From: an uncultured Bacilli bacterium
GTDB taxonomy: Bacteria > Bacillota_I > Bacilli_A > RF39 > UBA660
DNA: 22,213 bases
Reading direction: 5' to 3'
Assembly (NCBI GenBank): GCA_947598455.1
Contig: CANQFI010000014.1
Location: 1 to 22,213 of the forward strand
Positions 1-7,920 of the stretch are shown in pieces. Both the position numbers and the translations under genes were made by a program. Position 1 is the stretch's first letter, and each line of letters opens with the position of its first letter. Under the pieces are notes generated by a model. The model had not been told where the DNA came from and made no database searches. It worked only from the letters and a program-made list of their open reading frames with translations.

Positions 1-60
1 CTAAATGATATAAATAGTGTAGCAAAGAATTATCTTTCAAGCAAGAAAAAAGACCCTTAG
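1..60 (+). CDS. C-terminal end of an unidentified plus-strand gene (partial)
   Basis: The first plus-strand frame is open from the window edge to a TAG at 58-60, giving 19 residues that end in a lysine-rich tail (SSKKKDP). The other two plus frames contain stops at once. A hairpin with a following T-run lies directly at the stop, as expected at the end of a gene converging on the tad operon. The product cannot be identified from so few residues. One minus-strand frame is also open here, so the call is moderate. Confidence 0.45.
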   Translation, partial: LNDINSVAKNYLSSKKKDP

Positions 61-66
61 GTCTTA
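43..66 (-). terminator. Bidirectional hairpin terminator closing the tad operon and the converging gene
   Basis: Arms at 50-55 and 60-65 (AAGACC/GGTCTT) form a 6-bp stem with a 4-nt loop. On the minus strand it is followed by six T, and on the plus strand by TATAAAAATATT. The stem overlaps the TAA stop of the TadC-like gene (64-66) and the TAG stop of the plus-strand gene (58-60), so it serves both. Confidence 0.7.
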
Positions 67-711
67 TAAAAATATTGCTAAAGATATTAGTATACTAATC
101 ATTATAAAAGTAAAACTAATACTTACAATTGTTAAATAGAAAGGAACAATTCGATAATCTTTAATAATATTTTTTTCATATTTTTCATTAATAAAACTCA
201 ATTGTTTATCTATACTATCACTTATATCATTACCAAAACGATTCGCTTCTCTAATATTAATTAAAATATTATTAATATTATCACTAGGTATTCTATTTTC
301 TAATAATGTTAATGCTTCTTCTAATGACTTACCTACTTTTACATCATTCAAAACTTTCTTAAACTCTAAAGATAAATCATTATCAACAATCTCCGTTGTT
401 AACTCGATAGCTTTTTTAACATTTCTTCCCCCTTTTAAGCTTAGAGAAAATACTGTAAAGAACTCTAAAGCATCTTCTTCTAACTTTATTCCTCTTTTAT
501 ATATTAATAAATCTACAAATAAATACTCTACTAAAAAATAGTATAAAACCGTAATAATAGGTGCAACTATATATCCTACTTTACTAACAAATAATAGTAA
601 TAAAAACAATATAATACTACTAACAATCTTAAATATAATAACTGTTTGTGCTTTAACTTTAGTTCCAAGTAAATATAATTTTTTTTGTAATCTTTTTATC
701 ATTCTTTTCAT
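64..711 (-). CDS. tadC: TadC-like type II secretion F-family inner-membrane platform protein
   Basis: A 215-residue polytopic membrane protein, the second platform protein of a Tad/type II secretion-like machine. Two hydrophobic segments lie at about 23-42 and 45-68 and one at the C-terminus (about 188-215). Between them is a T2SSF-type helical domain (about 81-172) with the family's amphipathic pattern (ALEFF...SLKGG, then VGKSLEEAL, then NRFGNDISDSI). The family sits in the membrane and couples the ATPase to pilin assembly or extraction. The start ATG overlaps the tadB stop as ATGA, so translation is probably coupled. It is the last gene of the operon and is closed by a hairpin. TadC rather than a generic T2SSF protein is inferred from its pairing with a longer TadB-like protein and CpaF. 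Confidence 0.85.
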   Translation of the reverse strand: MKRMIKRLQKKLYLLGTKVKAQTVIIFKIVSSIILFLLLLFVSKVGYIVAPIITVLYYFLVEYLFVDLLIYKRGIKLEEDALEFFTVFSLSLKGGRNVKKAIELTTEIVDNDLSLEFKKVLNDVKVGKSLEEALTLLENRIPSDNINNILINIREANRFGNDISDSIDKQLSFINEKYEKNIIKDYRIVPFYLTIVSISFTFIMISILISLAIFL

Positions 712-1685
712 AAATATCTACCCTTTACTATCTTATTTATTAATAATATATATAAAATATAGACAATAGCTAAAGTTAAGATAATTACTTGACCTATAGC
801 ACTACCAATTATTTGTAAATAATTAGGATTAGAAACTATAATAAATATTAAAAAAACAAAAGGTAGTATTAAGAAAATAAAATAAGCTAATTTATTAATA
901 CTTTTATATAAGTTAATTTCATTATCTAACTTTTCATAATCAACAACTTTTTTTTCTATTTTTTCAAAAACACTAATTATATTAATACTTGTTTTATTAG
1001 TTAAAGAAAGCAAATTAGATATATCTAAAATAACTGGTATCTTAGTTCTATAATACATTCTTTTAAATGCTTCACTAATCGTTAAACCAACTTTAATATC
1101 CCCTCTAACTCTTATAAATTCATCTTTTATTCTTCCTTTTGTTCTTTTAACTAAATCATTCATCATTTCATCAACACTACGACTAGCTTTATAACTATTT
1201 TTCATAATAATAATTGCACTTAATAAATCTTTCATAACTATATCTTTTTGATGATATTGTTTAAAATAACAATAAAAATCTGTTATAACATATCCTAAAA
1301 TAAAACATACTATTGCTATCCATGTATTAATCTTTGTAGCTTGTATTAACATCATTAAAAGATATAATAATACTAAACTAATACCTAAAATAAATTTTAT
1401 TGCAATAAAATCCATACCTTTTCTTAAATTACTATCATTATCAATAAATTTATCATATACGCGAGCCATTCCATTAAAAATAACTAAAGATTCTAAAAAA
1501 TTAGCAATTTTATATAAAAATTTATATCTAAAAGATACTTCTATATCTTGATTTTTAATATCTATACCAAAATCACTTAATCTATCTTTTCTACTAAGAT
1601 AAACACATATTTTATAAAGAAGATATAAAATAAAACATACGGCTAAAATAGCTATAATAAATAAAACTATTTCAAATTCTTCCAT
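708..1685 (-). CDS. tadB: TadB-like type II secretion F-family platform protein
   Basis: A 325-residue membrane protein from the second of two adjacent ATGs. That ATG is chosen because the AGGAGG at 1692-1697 lies 6 nt before it, against 3 nt for the first. Hydrophobic segments are at about 5-30, 96-115, 121-141, 265-285 and 293-316. A T2SSF-like cytoplasmic helical domain lies at about 155-250 (GDIKVGLTISEAF is the recognisable core). TadB and TadC normally form the membrane platform that the CpaF hexamer acts on. It is preceded by cpaF with a short gap that holds the ribosome site, and followed by tadC with a 4-nt overlap. The identification rests on domain layout and context; primary sequence similarity among TadB proteins is low. 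Confidence 0.87.
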   Translation of the reverse strand: MEEFEIVLFIIAILAVCFILYLLYKICVYLSRKDRLSDFGIDIKNQDIEVSFRYKFLYKIANFLESLVIFNGMARVYDKFIDNDSNLRKGMDFIAIKFILGISLVLLYLLMMLIQATKINTWIAIVCFILGYVITDFYCYFKQYHQKDIVMKDLLSAIIIMKNSYKASRSVDEMMNDLVKRTKGRIKDEFIRVRGDIKVGLTISEAFKRMYYRTKIPVILDISNLLSLTNKTSINIISVFEKIEKKVVDYEKLDNEINLYKSINKLAYFIFLILPFVFLIFIIVSNPNYLQIIGSAIGQVIILTLAIVYILYILLINKIVKGRYL

Positions 1686-1696
1686 CATATACCTCC

Positions 1697-3049
1697 TTAT
1701 TTATTATCTTTTTTCTGTGTTCCATTAACATTTCTAAATTTAAACATATCATCTAAATCATTAATTCCCGCATTTTTAATTTTCTCTAATACTTTAGGTT
1801 TAACATGATTTAAAACAAACTCTCCTTGAACAATTCCTGAATCAGAAATACCATCACTATTAAATTCAAATATAGAACTTAGTACTAATTCATTATTTTC
1901 TACTCCAACAACTTCTGATATATCTGTTATTTTTCTTCTTCCATCACGTAATCTTGTAAAATGAATAACTAAATCAATCGCACTATCAATATATCTTCTA
2001 AGAGCATCCATTGGTACATTAAGCCCATCCATTAAAATCATTGTTTCTAGACGACTAATCGCATCCTTGCAACCATTAGCATGTAAAGTAGTAATTGATC
2101 CTTCATGACCTGTATTCATCGCTTGAAGTAAATCAAAAGCTTCAGCTCCTCTTACTTCTCCAATAATTATACGATCTGGTCTCATACGTAAGCTATTTCT
2201 AACTAAATCACGAACTTTAACTTCCCCAACACCATCATAATTAGCAGCTTTAGTTTCTAATGATACAACATGTTCTTGTTTTAAATTAAGTTCTTTAACA
2301 TCTTCTATTGTTATAATTCTCTCATTATCGGGAATAAAATTACTAAGAATGTTTAATAGTGTTGTCTTACCACTACCAGCTGAACCAGAAACAATAATAT
2401 TTAATTTAGCTTTAACACTAGCTTCTAAAAATCTTGCCATATAAGGTGTTAAACTACCATTACCTACTAAAGTATCTAAATCATCTATATTTTTCGTAAA
2501 TTTTCTTATTGTAATAAGCGGATTCTTACTAAGCGGTGGTATAACAGCATTAATTCTACTACCATCGGCAAGTCTTGCATCAACCATCGGATTATTTACA
2601 TCAATTGTCTTACCAGCCCCTTCAATAAGTCTTTCAATAGTTCTTATAATATGTTCATCATTTATAAATGAAACACTATTATCTCTTCGAAGTATTCCAT
2701 CTATCTCAATATATACTTCTGAAGGACTATTAACCATAATCTCTGTAATATTTTCTTCCTTTAATAACTCCGTAATAGGACCATACCCATTTATTTCACC
2801 ATCAATTAAATTAAATAGATACAATCTTTCATTATTAGTTAAATCATAACCATAAGTAATATCATCTATTTCACTATTAATTACATCTTTACTAACAAAA
2901 CCATTTACTAAGCCTTTATCACTAATATCTTCTAATATTTTAATTCTAAAACGTTCTAATAAATCTTTATCTTTAAAAGCCATATAATCATTTGCTTCAT
3001 AAGCAAATTTTTTTGGTTTAATATTAAATTCTTCTAATAATCTACTCAT
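1697..3049 (-). CDS. cpaF: CpaF/TadA-type secretion ATPase
   Basis: The hexameric motor ATPase of Tad pilus and related type II/IV secretion machines, acting on the cytoplasmic face of the TadB/TadC platform. From a GTG at 3052 the protein is 451 residues; the ATG three bases downstream is used here (450 residues). All diagnostic motifs are present (numbering from the GTG): Walker A GSAGSGKTT at 223-231, Asp box ITIEDVKEL at 247-255, Walker B RIIIGEVRG at 294-302, and His box GHEGSITTLHAN at 315-326. An N-terminal domain (about 60-200) carries the family sequence ITEIMVNSPSEVYIE. The length is normal for CpaF and no catalytic residue is missing. Its start lies inside the end of the cpaE-like gene (8-nt overlap), with a GGAG site 9 nt upstream, indicating coupled translation. 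Confidence 0.95.
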   Translation of the reverse strand: MSRLLEEFNIKPKKFAYEANDYMAFKDKDLLERFRIKILEDISDKGLVNGFVSKDVINSEIDDITYGYDLTNNERLYLFNLIDGEINGYGPITELLKEENITEIMVNSPSEVYIEIDGILRRDNSVSFINDEHIIRTIERLIEGAGKTIDVNNPMVDARLADGSRINAVIPPLSKNPLITIRKFTKNIDDLDTLVGNGSLTPYMARFLEASVKAKLNIIVSGSAGSGKTTLLNILSNFIPDNERIITIEDVKELNLKQEHVVSLETKAANYDGVGEVKVRDLVRNSLRMRPDRIIIGEVRGAEAFDLLQAMNTGHEGSITTLHANGCKDAISRLETMILMDGLNVPMDALRRYIDSAIDLVIHFTRLRDGRRKITDISEVVGVENNELVLSSIFEFNSDGISDSGIVQGEFVLNHVKPKVLEKIKNAGINDLDDMFKFRNVNGTQKKDNK

Positions 3050-3812
3050 CACTAACTTCTCCTTTAAGAATATCTGTTGCCATTACAACAAACATATGAT
3101 AATCATTACTCATAACATCAGAGAACTTTCGATCTAAAGAAACAATAACACCCTTCATTATCAAATTTTCCATTTCTTTTAAATACATTTCTACTGAAAT
3201 TGTATAATCAATATTATGACCAATTAATTTTTTAAGCTCATATAAACTAAAATAATCTTTAAAAGGATCTCTACTATTATTTAATATTACTTTATAATTA
3301 TTAATATCTAAAGATTTAAAAATAGCTATTAATGATTTCATATTTTTAACATCTAATGGATCATTCGTCATCATAAAATATATCTCGTCAACACTATCTA
3401 AAATAGTTAAATTAATATCATTTAAAGCATGATTAGTATCTATTAAAACAACATCATAATAATAACTAGCATTTTTAATTATATTAGGAATAAGACTAGC
3501 ATCTATTTTATTAGCATCTCTTGGATCTTTAGGAGCACATATTATATCAATATAATCATCAACTTGAACTGTATAATCTTTGATATCTGTAAAATTAGCT
3601 GTTTCAATATCTAAAGCCAAATGATATATACTCTTATCAAACTTTTTATTTAAAAAAGTCGCAATAGCTCCACTATATAAATCCATATCTATAATAAGTA
3701 CTTTCTTCTCAAATTGTTCTAATATACCTGCTAAGTTAAGTAAATTAGTTGTCTTACCAACTCCACCCTTAGCTGAGAAAAAACATACCGTCTTTCCAAC
3801 TTTTTCCGCCAT
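3042..3812 (-). CDS. cpaE: CpaE/TadZ-like ParA/MinD-family ATPase
   Basis: A 256-residue P-loop ATPase of the MinD/ParA superfamily. It has the deviant Walker A KGGVGKTT at 15-22, a switch/Walker A-prime segment LIIDMDLYSG at about 39-48, and a hydrophobic strand VVLIDTNHAL that matches the Walker B position. In Tad systems CpaE/TadZ positions the machine at a pole or site on the membrane. Many relatives have an N-terminal receiver-like domain; this protein lacks it and begins directly with the ATPase fold. The assignment to the Tad system comes from its overlap with cpaF immediately downstream. On sequence alone it could be any MinD-like protein. A terminator and a weak promoter candidate separate it from the surface-protein genes. 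Confidence 0.85.
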   Translation of the reverse strand: MAEKVGKTVCFFSAKGGVGKTTNLLNLAGILEQFEKKVLIIDMDLYSGAIATFLNKKFDKSIYHLALDIETANFTDIKDYTVQVDDYIDIICAPKDPRDANKIDASLIPNIIKNASYYYDVVLIDTNHALNDINLTILDSVDEIYFMMTNDPLDVKNMKSLIAIFKSLDINNYKVILNNSRDPFKDYFSLYELKKLIGHNIDYTISVEMYLKEMENLIMKGVIVSLDRKFSDVMSNDYHMFVVMATDILKGEVSDE

Positions 3813-3830
3813 AATATCACTCTTTTCCCC

Positions 3831-3866
3831 TATATTATATCTATCATAAATTATTATAACATCTTT
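3831..3866 (-). promoter_or_regulatory. Weak promoter candidate for cpaE-cpaF-tadBC
   Basis: A TATAAT-like box lies on the minus strand about 30 nt before the cpaE start, after the hairpin that ends the preceding gene. The sequence 17 nt upstream (ATGTTA) is a poor -35. It may give internal transcription of the motor genes, or the genes may rely on readthrough from the promoter at 7752-7780. Confidence 0.3.
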
Positions 3867-3870
3867 ACTA

Positions 3871-3907
3871 AAAGAAAAAAAGATTAATCTTTTTGAATTA
3901 ATCTTTT
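3871..3907 (-). terminator. Hairpin terminator after the secreted InlB-repeat gene
   Basis: A perfect 11-bp stem (3878-3888 with 3897-3907) and an 8-nt loop, followed on the minus strand by a T-rich run. The upstream arm overlaps the TAA stop of the secreted repeat protein (3906-3908). It may attenuate rather than block expression of the downstream cpaE-tadC genes. Confidence 0.75.
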
Positions 3908-6467
3908 ATTCAGTACTATCTTTTACTTCGATAATAACCTCTTTAGAAACTAAAGACTCATTACTACTTTCTAAACTATCTTTAAATTTCACAATTTCAA
4001 TTTTTACTTTATATAAACCTACTTCAGTAAATTTAGCTTTAAAAATGTTTGTTAAATCACTAAATGGGAATCCAACATCATCAGTACTAGAAGAAGTTTC
4101 AAAATACAAGTTTCCCTCTTTTTCTTTATTAGTAAGAGATTCGAACTTAGCACAAGTTTTGCCACCTTCGTTGTACTGAGAGCAATATTGAATATCAGTC
4201 ATTTTTTCGTGAGCATCAGTTTCTTCTGAGCCTTCACTAAATTTCATAATTTTTACTTTAGCAATAACCGTTTCTCCTGTATTTTTATTAGCTTCATAAC
4301 CAATACGGAATTCAAATTCTTCATCCTTTTTAATAGCATCAGGAAAATCAAACAACACTCTTGATTCAGCAGTTGATTTCCAAATAGCTACCATAAATTT
4401 ATCTTCAGTAACAGTTAATTTACCAGATTCTTCAAGTGAAATATCTTCACCAACTTCATCAACCCACTTAACAAATGTATATCCAGGCTTTGTAGGAGTT
4501 GGGATAGTTATTTCTTGATTATCAGTTGCAAATGTTGGAGCATTAGCTTCTTCATCAAATTGTCCACCATCCAAATAATAAGTAATTGTATATTTAATAT
4601 CTTCAGTAACAGCATATAAAGTAACTGTTCCATCAGCTTCAGTTGTCAAATTCATAACTTTCATTTTATCACTAAAATAAGCTTTAGCATTATCACCATA
4701 AGAATAAGACCAACCTTTTAAAGATTTGTGTTTTTCACTAAAGTAAGCAGCATGATCACCAAGTTCACACTCTTCACCATAAGTACATTCTACAGAATTC
4801 AAACCATCTTCAGCACTCATAAGAGCCATTACTAAAGGACTTTCATTAAATTCAATAGTATATGTATTAGCTTCCCACATAGCATAAAGTGTAACATCTT
4901 TTAATGTTCCATCTTCACCTAATGCATTTTTTACAGTAGTAGCCTTATTACTATCACAATTTTCTTTTTGATCACTCTTACACCAACCATCAAATTTATA
5001 ACCTAGTTTTTGTGGTTTAGGTAACTCTGACTCTAATTGTTCTTTACCAACAACACTTAACGGTGTTATAGCAAAATATCCACCATCTAACTCATATGTT
5101 ATAGTACTAGTAAATTCATTATACCAAACAGCCGTTAAAGTAATCTCATTACTTTCAAAATCAACTCCCATAAAATCTTTATCTGAAACATACAAATAAC
5201 CATTATTATCTGTCCATCCAGCAAATTCATAACCTTTCCTTTCAGGAGCTTTTTCTAAATGACAATTTGTATTAAATACACAAGTTGTAGATTCTGGAGG
5301 TTCAAGTTCTTCCCCATCTTCAAGTTCACCTAATTTATACGTAATAGTATATTGTTTTGCATCCCACTCTGCAACCAATGTAATATCCTTTAATTCATTA
5401 ATCGTTAATGTATACTCATTAGTGCTTTCCAAATCTGGTGTACTAACACTACCAGCCTCATCTTCACCATCAACCTTCCAACCAGTGAAAGTAAAGCCAG
5501 TTTTTGCTGGAGTAAATAATTTTATATTATCTTTATTTAAATCCGTAAAAGTTGTTCTAACAACTACTCCAGAATCAAAGGTTCCACCATTTAAATTATA
5601 GGTTATTGTAAATTCTACAGGTTCCCAAACTGCATATAATGTAACAGTATTATCTTCACCTAATAAATCAATCATTGATTCTTTAGCTTTATAATAAGTT
5701 CCATTACTACTATCTTCATCATTATTTGCTGACCATCCAACAAATTTGTATCCTTTTCTTACTAAATTAACTGTTGGCAACTTACAATCCCCAAAAGAAT
5801 CTATATTACAAATTTGATTCTCTATAGTTTCACTATCACCATCAATGTTTAAATCAAATTTAATTGTATATGTAATCGGTTCATAATAAGGTACTAAAGT
5901 CAAATCATCAGTTATAGAAGAAGCAAAGTCAAAGCAATTTTCAGCTGGATCCTCCGAATCATTTTCTTTATCTACCCAACAAACAAATTTATAACCATGT
6001 TTAAATAAATTAGTTGGTACATCAGCTGCTAATATTTTACTTCCATCATTAACAGATACCTCTTTATTTATAGTAGGTTCCACATCATTTTCAAATTTAA
6101 CAGTATATCCTTTTGATGTACAATCATGATTTTCAAGCTCTACCCCATCAATATGACTAATACAAATAACTCCATCTTTATTAGGGACTTCAGCTTCATT
6201 ACCATCAAAATCATACCAAGTTTCAAATACTTTTTGATATAGTATTGGTTCATTATCACCAGTACTATCAGCTGCTTTTATTATTTCTAAATAATCAATT
6301 TTAAGTAAACTAGAATACATATGTGTTCCTAACAAAAAGTAAAAGTTAGGAACTTCCTCATAATCTTTATTACTATCATCAATCGCGTACATTTCTGCTT
6401 TAACATCAATCGTTGGAATCATAACTAGTAAATAAAGGAATAAAAATATTTTACCAATTTTTTTCAT
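3906..6467 (-). CDS. Large secreted InlB B-repeat (Listeria/Bacteroides repeat) protein with seven cysteine pairs
   Basis: An 853-residue exported protein. The ATG at 6467 is chosen because an AGGAG overlapping the previous gene's stop lies 8 nt upstream; a GTG at 6476 lies inside that site. A signal peptide covers about 1-24, with a charged MKKIGK start, a hydrophobic core and likely cleavage at VKA-E. The body is a tandem array of about seven InlB B-repeat-like units recognised by GY-x-F-x-GW turns (KGYKFVGW, TGFTFTGW, KGYEFAGW, LGYKFDGW, PGYTFVKW) followed by TLYAVW-type strands. A different beta-rich domain forms residues about 700-853. No C-terminal membrane segment, LPXTG or other anchor is visible. 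All 14 cysteines fall into local pairs 6-15 residues apart. The B-repeat family occurs in Gram-positive surface adhesins; this gene's operon with Tad motor genes suggests an exported or pilus-associated adhesin, which is inference. Confidence 0.88.
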   Translation of the reverse strand: MKKIGKIFLFLYLLVMIPTIDVKAEMYAIDDSNKDYEEVPNFYFLLGTHMYSSLLKIDYLEIIKAADSTGDNEPILYQKVFETWYDFDGNEAEVPNKDGVICISHIDGVELENHDCTSKGYTVKFENDVEPTINKEVSVNDGSKILAADVPTNLFKHGYKFVCWVDKENDSEDPAENCFDFASSITDDLTLVPYYEPITYTIKFDLNIDGDSETIENQICNIDSFGDCKLPTVNLVRKGYKFVGWSANNDEDSSNGTYYKAKESMIDLLGEDNTVTLYAVWEPVEFTITYNLNGGTFDSGVVVRTTFTDLNKDNIKLFTPAKTGFTFTGWKVDGEDEAGSVSTPDLESTNEYTLTINELKDITLVAEWDAKQYTITYKLGELEDGEELEPPESTTCVFNTNCHLEKAPERKGYEFAGWTDNNGYLYVSDKDFMGVDFESNEITLTAVWYNEFTSTITYELDGGYFAITPLSVVGKEQLESELPKPQKLGYKFDGWCKSDQKENCDSNKATTVKNALGEDGTLKDVTLYAMWEANTYTIEFNESPLVMALMSAEDGLNSVECTYGEECELGDHAAYFSEKHKSLKGWSYSYGDNAKAYFSDKMKVMNLTTEADGTVTLYAVTEDIKYTITYYLDGGQFDEEANAPTFATDNQEITIPTPTKPGYTFVKWVDEVGEDISLEESGKLTVTEDKFMVAIWKSTAESRVLFDFPDAIKKDEEFEFRIGYEANKNTGETVIAKVKIMKFSEGSEETDAHEKMTDIQYCSQYNEGGKTCAKFESLTNKEKEGNLYFETSSSTDDVGFPFSDLTNIFKAKFTEVGLYKVKIEIVKFKDSLESSNESLVSKEVIIEVKDSTE

Positions 6468-6478
6468 ACTTCTCACTC

Positions 6479-7720
6479 CTATCTAACTAATCTCGCTTCA
6501 ACATAATTTTCTGAGCCAGCTGCTTCATAAACTTTAGGATTATTTGAAATATTATTATAAAAAGGATTATAAGCCATCTCTTGGCCATTTCCAATACAAC
6601 CACTCTTATGCATAACACAAGCAGTGCTTGGAATTGTTCCACCACTTATTTTAACAACACAAGTATCAGAATTCATTCCTTGTACATTAGTACGACTTTC
6701 ACAACTAACTGTTACATCAGCTTTTTGATACCTTGCATAAAAATCCATTGATTGATTAATTGTCACACTATTTAAATTAACTCCACCATTCACTGCTGAA
6801 TAATAACCGACAAAATTATAAAAGTTTTTAGCAGGAGCAACCGGCGGATTAGTAATACTTGCTCCAGCATTTACATTATAAGTACCATTTGGCAATATCG
6901 CACCATTTTCATTTAAAAACCTTACTGTATAAGTACGTGCTACCCATGATGCATACAAAGTAATATTTGAATTAACAGGTGTATTAAAATTATATTGTAC
7001 TCCTGTACCTGAATTTAATCTCCAACCATCAAATGAATATCCATCTCTTGTCGGACTGCCTGGATTTCTAGCCGTTTCACCAGCTTTAACTTTTTGACTT
7101 GCCACAGAACCATTTCCACCATTTAAATTAAATCTAACAGTATATGTCTTTGTATTGTCTTCATCTACATCTGGATTTTCATCTTCCGTCGCTACCCATT
7201 GTGCTACTAAAGAAACATTTTCAGTTATAGGAATAGTAAAATCAAATAAGACACCATCTTTATACCAACCAACAAACTCAAATCCATCTTTTGTTGGAGC
7301 AATTGGTTCAGTAGGAATACTACCTTCTTCTAAAATAAGCCTTCCTACTGTTGAACCACCATCTGAATTAAATTCTATTGTATAATAGTTTTTTTCAGGA
7401 TCTAGCTCACGCCACTCAGCTCTTAAAGTTATATCTCCACTAACTTCTTGACTAAAATCATATAATTCATCACCAAGCATCCAACCTACAAATTCATATC
7501 CATCTCTTGTTGGAATATTAGGTTCAGTTGCACTTCCACCTTCTTCTATTTCAATAGCATCAATATAATTGCCACCTGCAGTATCAAAAACCACTTTATA
7601 TCTATCTAAAACATGTGTTTCTTCTTTTTTAGGCTTTATACAAAATAAACCAATAATAAAAACACATAAAATAAGCGTTAATGTATTAAGAATTAAAGTC
7701 TTTTTTTTCCTACTATCCAT
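6479..7720 (-). CDS. Membrane-anchored InlB B-repeat surface protein
   Basis: A 413-residue protein with a short lysine-rich N-terminus, one hydrophobic segment (about 9-28) and a large external part. It is probably an N-terminally anchored surface protein, since no clear cleavage site is seen. Four B-repeat units follow at about 41-103, 113-176, 193-260 and 264-332, with DGYEFVGW, DGFEFVGW, DGYSFDGW and the diverged NFYNFVGY. A short acidic linker lies at about 177-190. The C-terminal 80 residues differ and carry four cysteines at 340, 354, 368 and 375. It is the first gene after a strong promoter and lies 11 nt before the related secreted protein; the two probably arose by duplication. It lacks the prepilin-type G/E cleavage signature. 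Its role beside a Tad motor (cargo, tip adhesin or surface anchor) is unknown. Confidence 0.87.
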   Translation of the reverse strand: MDSRKKKTLILNTLTLILCVFIIGLFCIKPKKEETHVLDRYKVVFDTAGGNYIDAIEIEEGGSATEPNIPTRDGYEFVGWMLGDELYDFSQEVSGDITLRAEWRELDPEKNYYTIEFNSDGGSTVGRLILEEGSIPTEPIAPTKDGFEFVGWYKDGVLFDFTIPITENVSLVAQWVATEDENPDVDEDNTKTYTVRFNLNGGNGSVASQKVKAGETARNPGSPTRDGYSFDGWRLNSGTGVQYNFNTPVNSNITLYASWVARTYTVRFLNENGAILPNGTYNVNAGASITNPPVAPAKNFYNFVGYYSAVNGGVNLNSVTINQSMDFYARYQKADVTVSCESRTNVQGMNSDTCVVKISGGTIPSTACVMHKSGCIGNGQEMAYNPFYNNISNNPKVYEAAGSENYVEARLVR

Positions 7721-7751
7721 CTACGACCACTCTTCCTAGCCTATCATTCAA

Positions 7752-7780
7752 ATTATATCATTTATATCACGGAATGTAAA
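7752..7780 (-). promoter_or_regulatory. Strong sigma-A-type promoter of the surface protein/tad operon
   Basis: On the minus strand, TTTACA (7775-7780) and TATAAT (7752-7757) are separated by exactly 17 nt. Transcription would start near 7745, about 25 nt before the ATG of the membrane-anchored repeat protein. An AT palindrome (about 7794-7812) lies just upstream of the -35. Confidence 0.75.
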
Positions 7781-7886
7781 TTAAAAAGAGGTAAAAAAAT
7801 AACTATTTTTTCATTACTTATTATGGCTATTTCTTCCGAAAATATGCATAAAATCATCATTTAAAGTTTTTAATTATAACAGCTGT

Positions 7887-7920
7887 AATAAAAAAGAAAG
7901 TAATACTTTTCATTACTTTC
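7887..7920 (-). terminator. Hairpin terminator after the flavoprotein gene
   Basis: A 9-bp perfect stem GAAAGTAAT/ATTACTTTC (7912-7920 with 7896-7904) and a 7-nt loop, followed by six T on the minus strand. The stop codon at 7913-7915 lies inside the stem. Confidence 0.85.

Noticed and set aside
7155..7385. Plus-strand open frame within the membrane-anchored repeat protein gene
   Set aside because: Antisense to a well-supported gene, low-complexity serine-rich translation, no ribosome site.
6479..7720. Membrane-anchored repeat protein as a Flp-type prepilin
   Set aside because: It is far too long and lacks the G/E cleavage site at the start of the hydrophobic helix.
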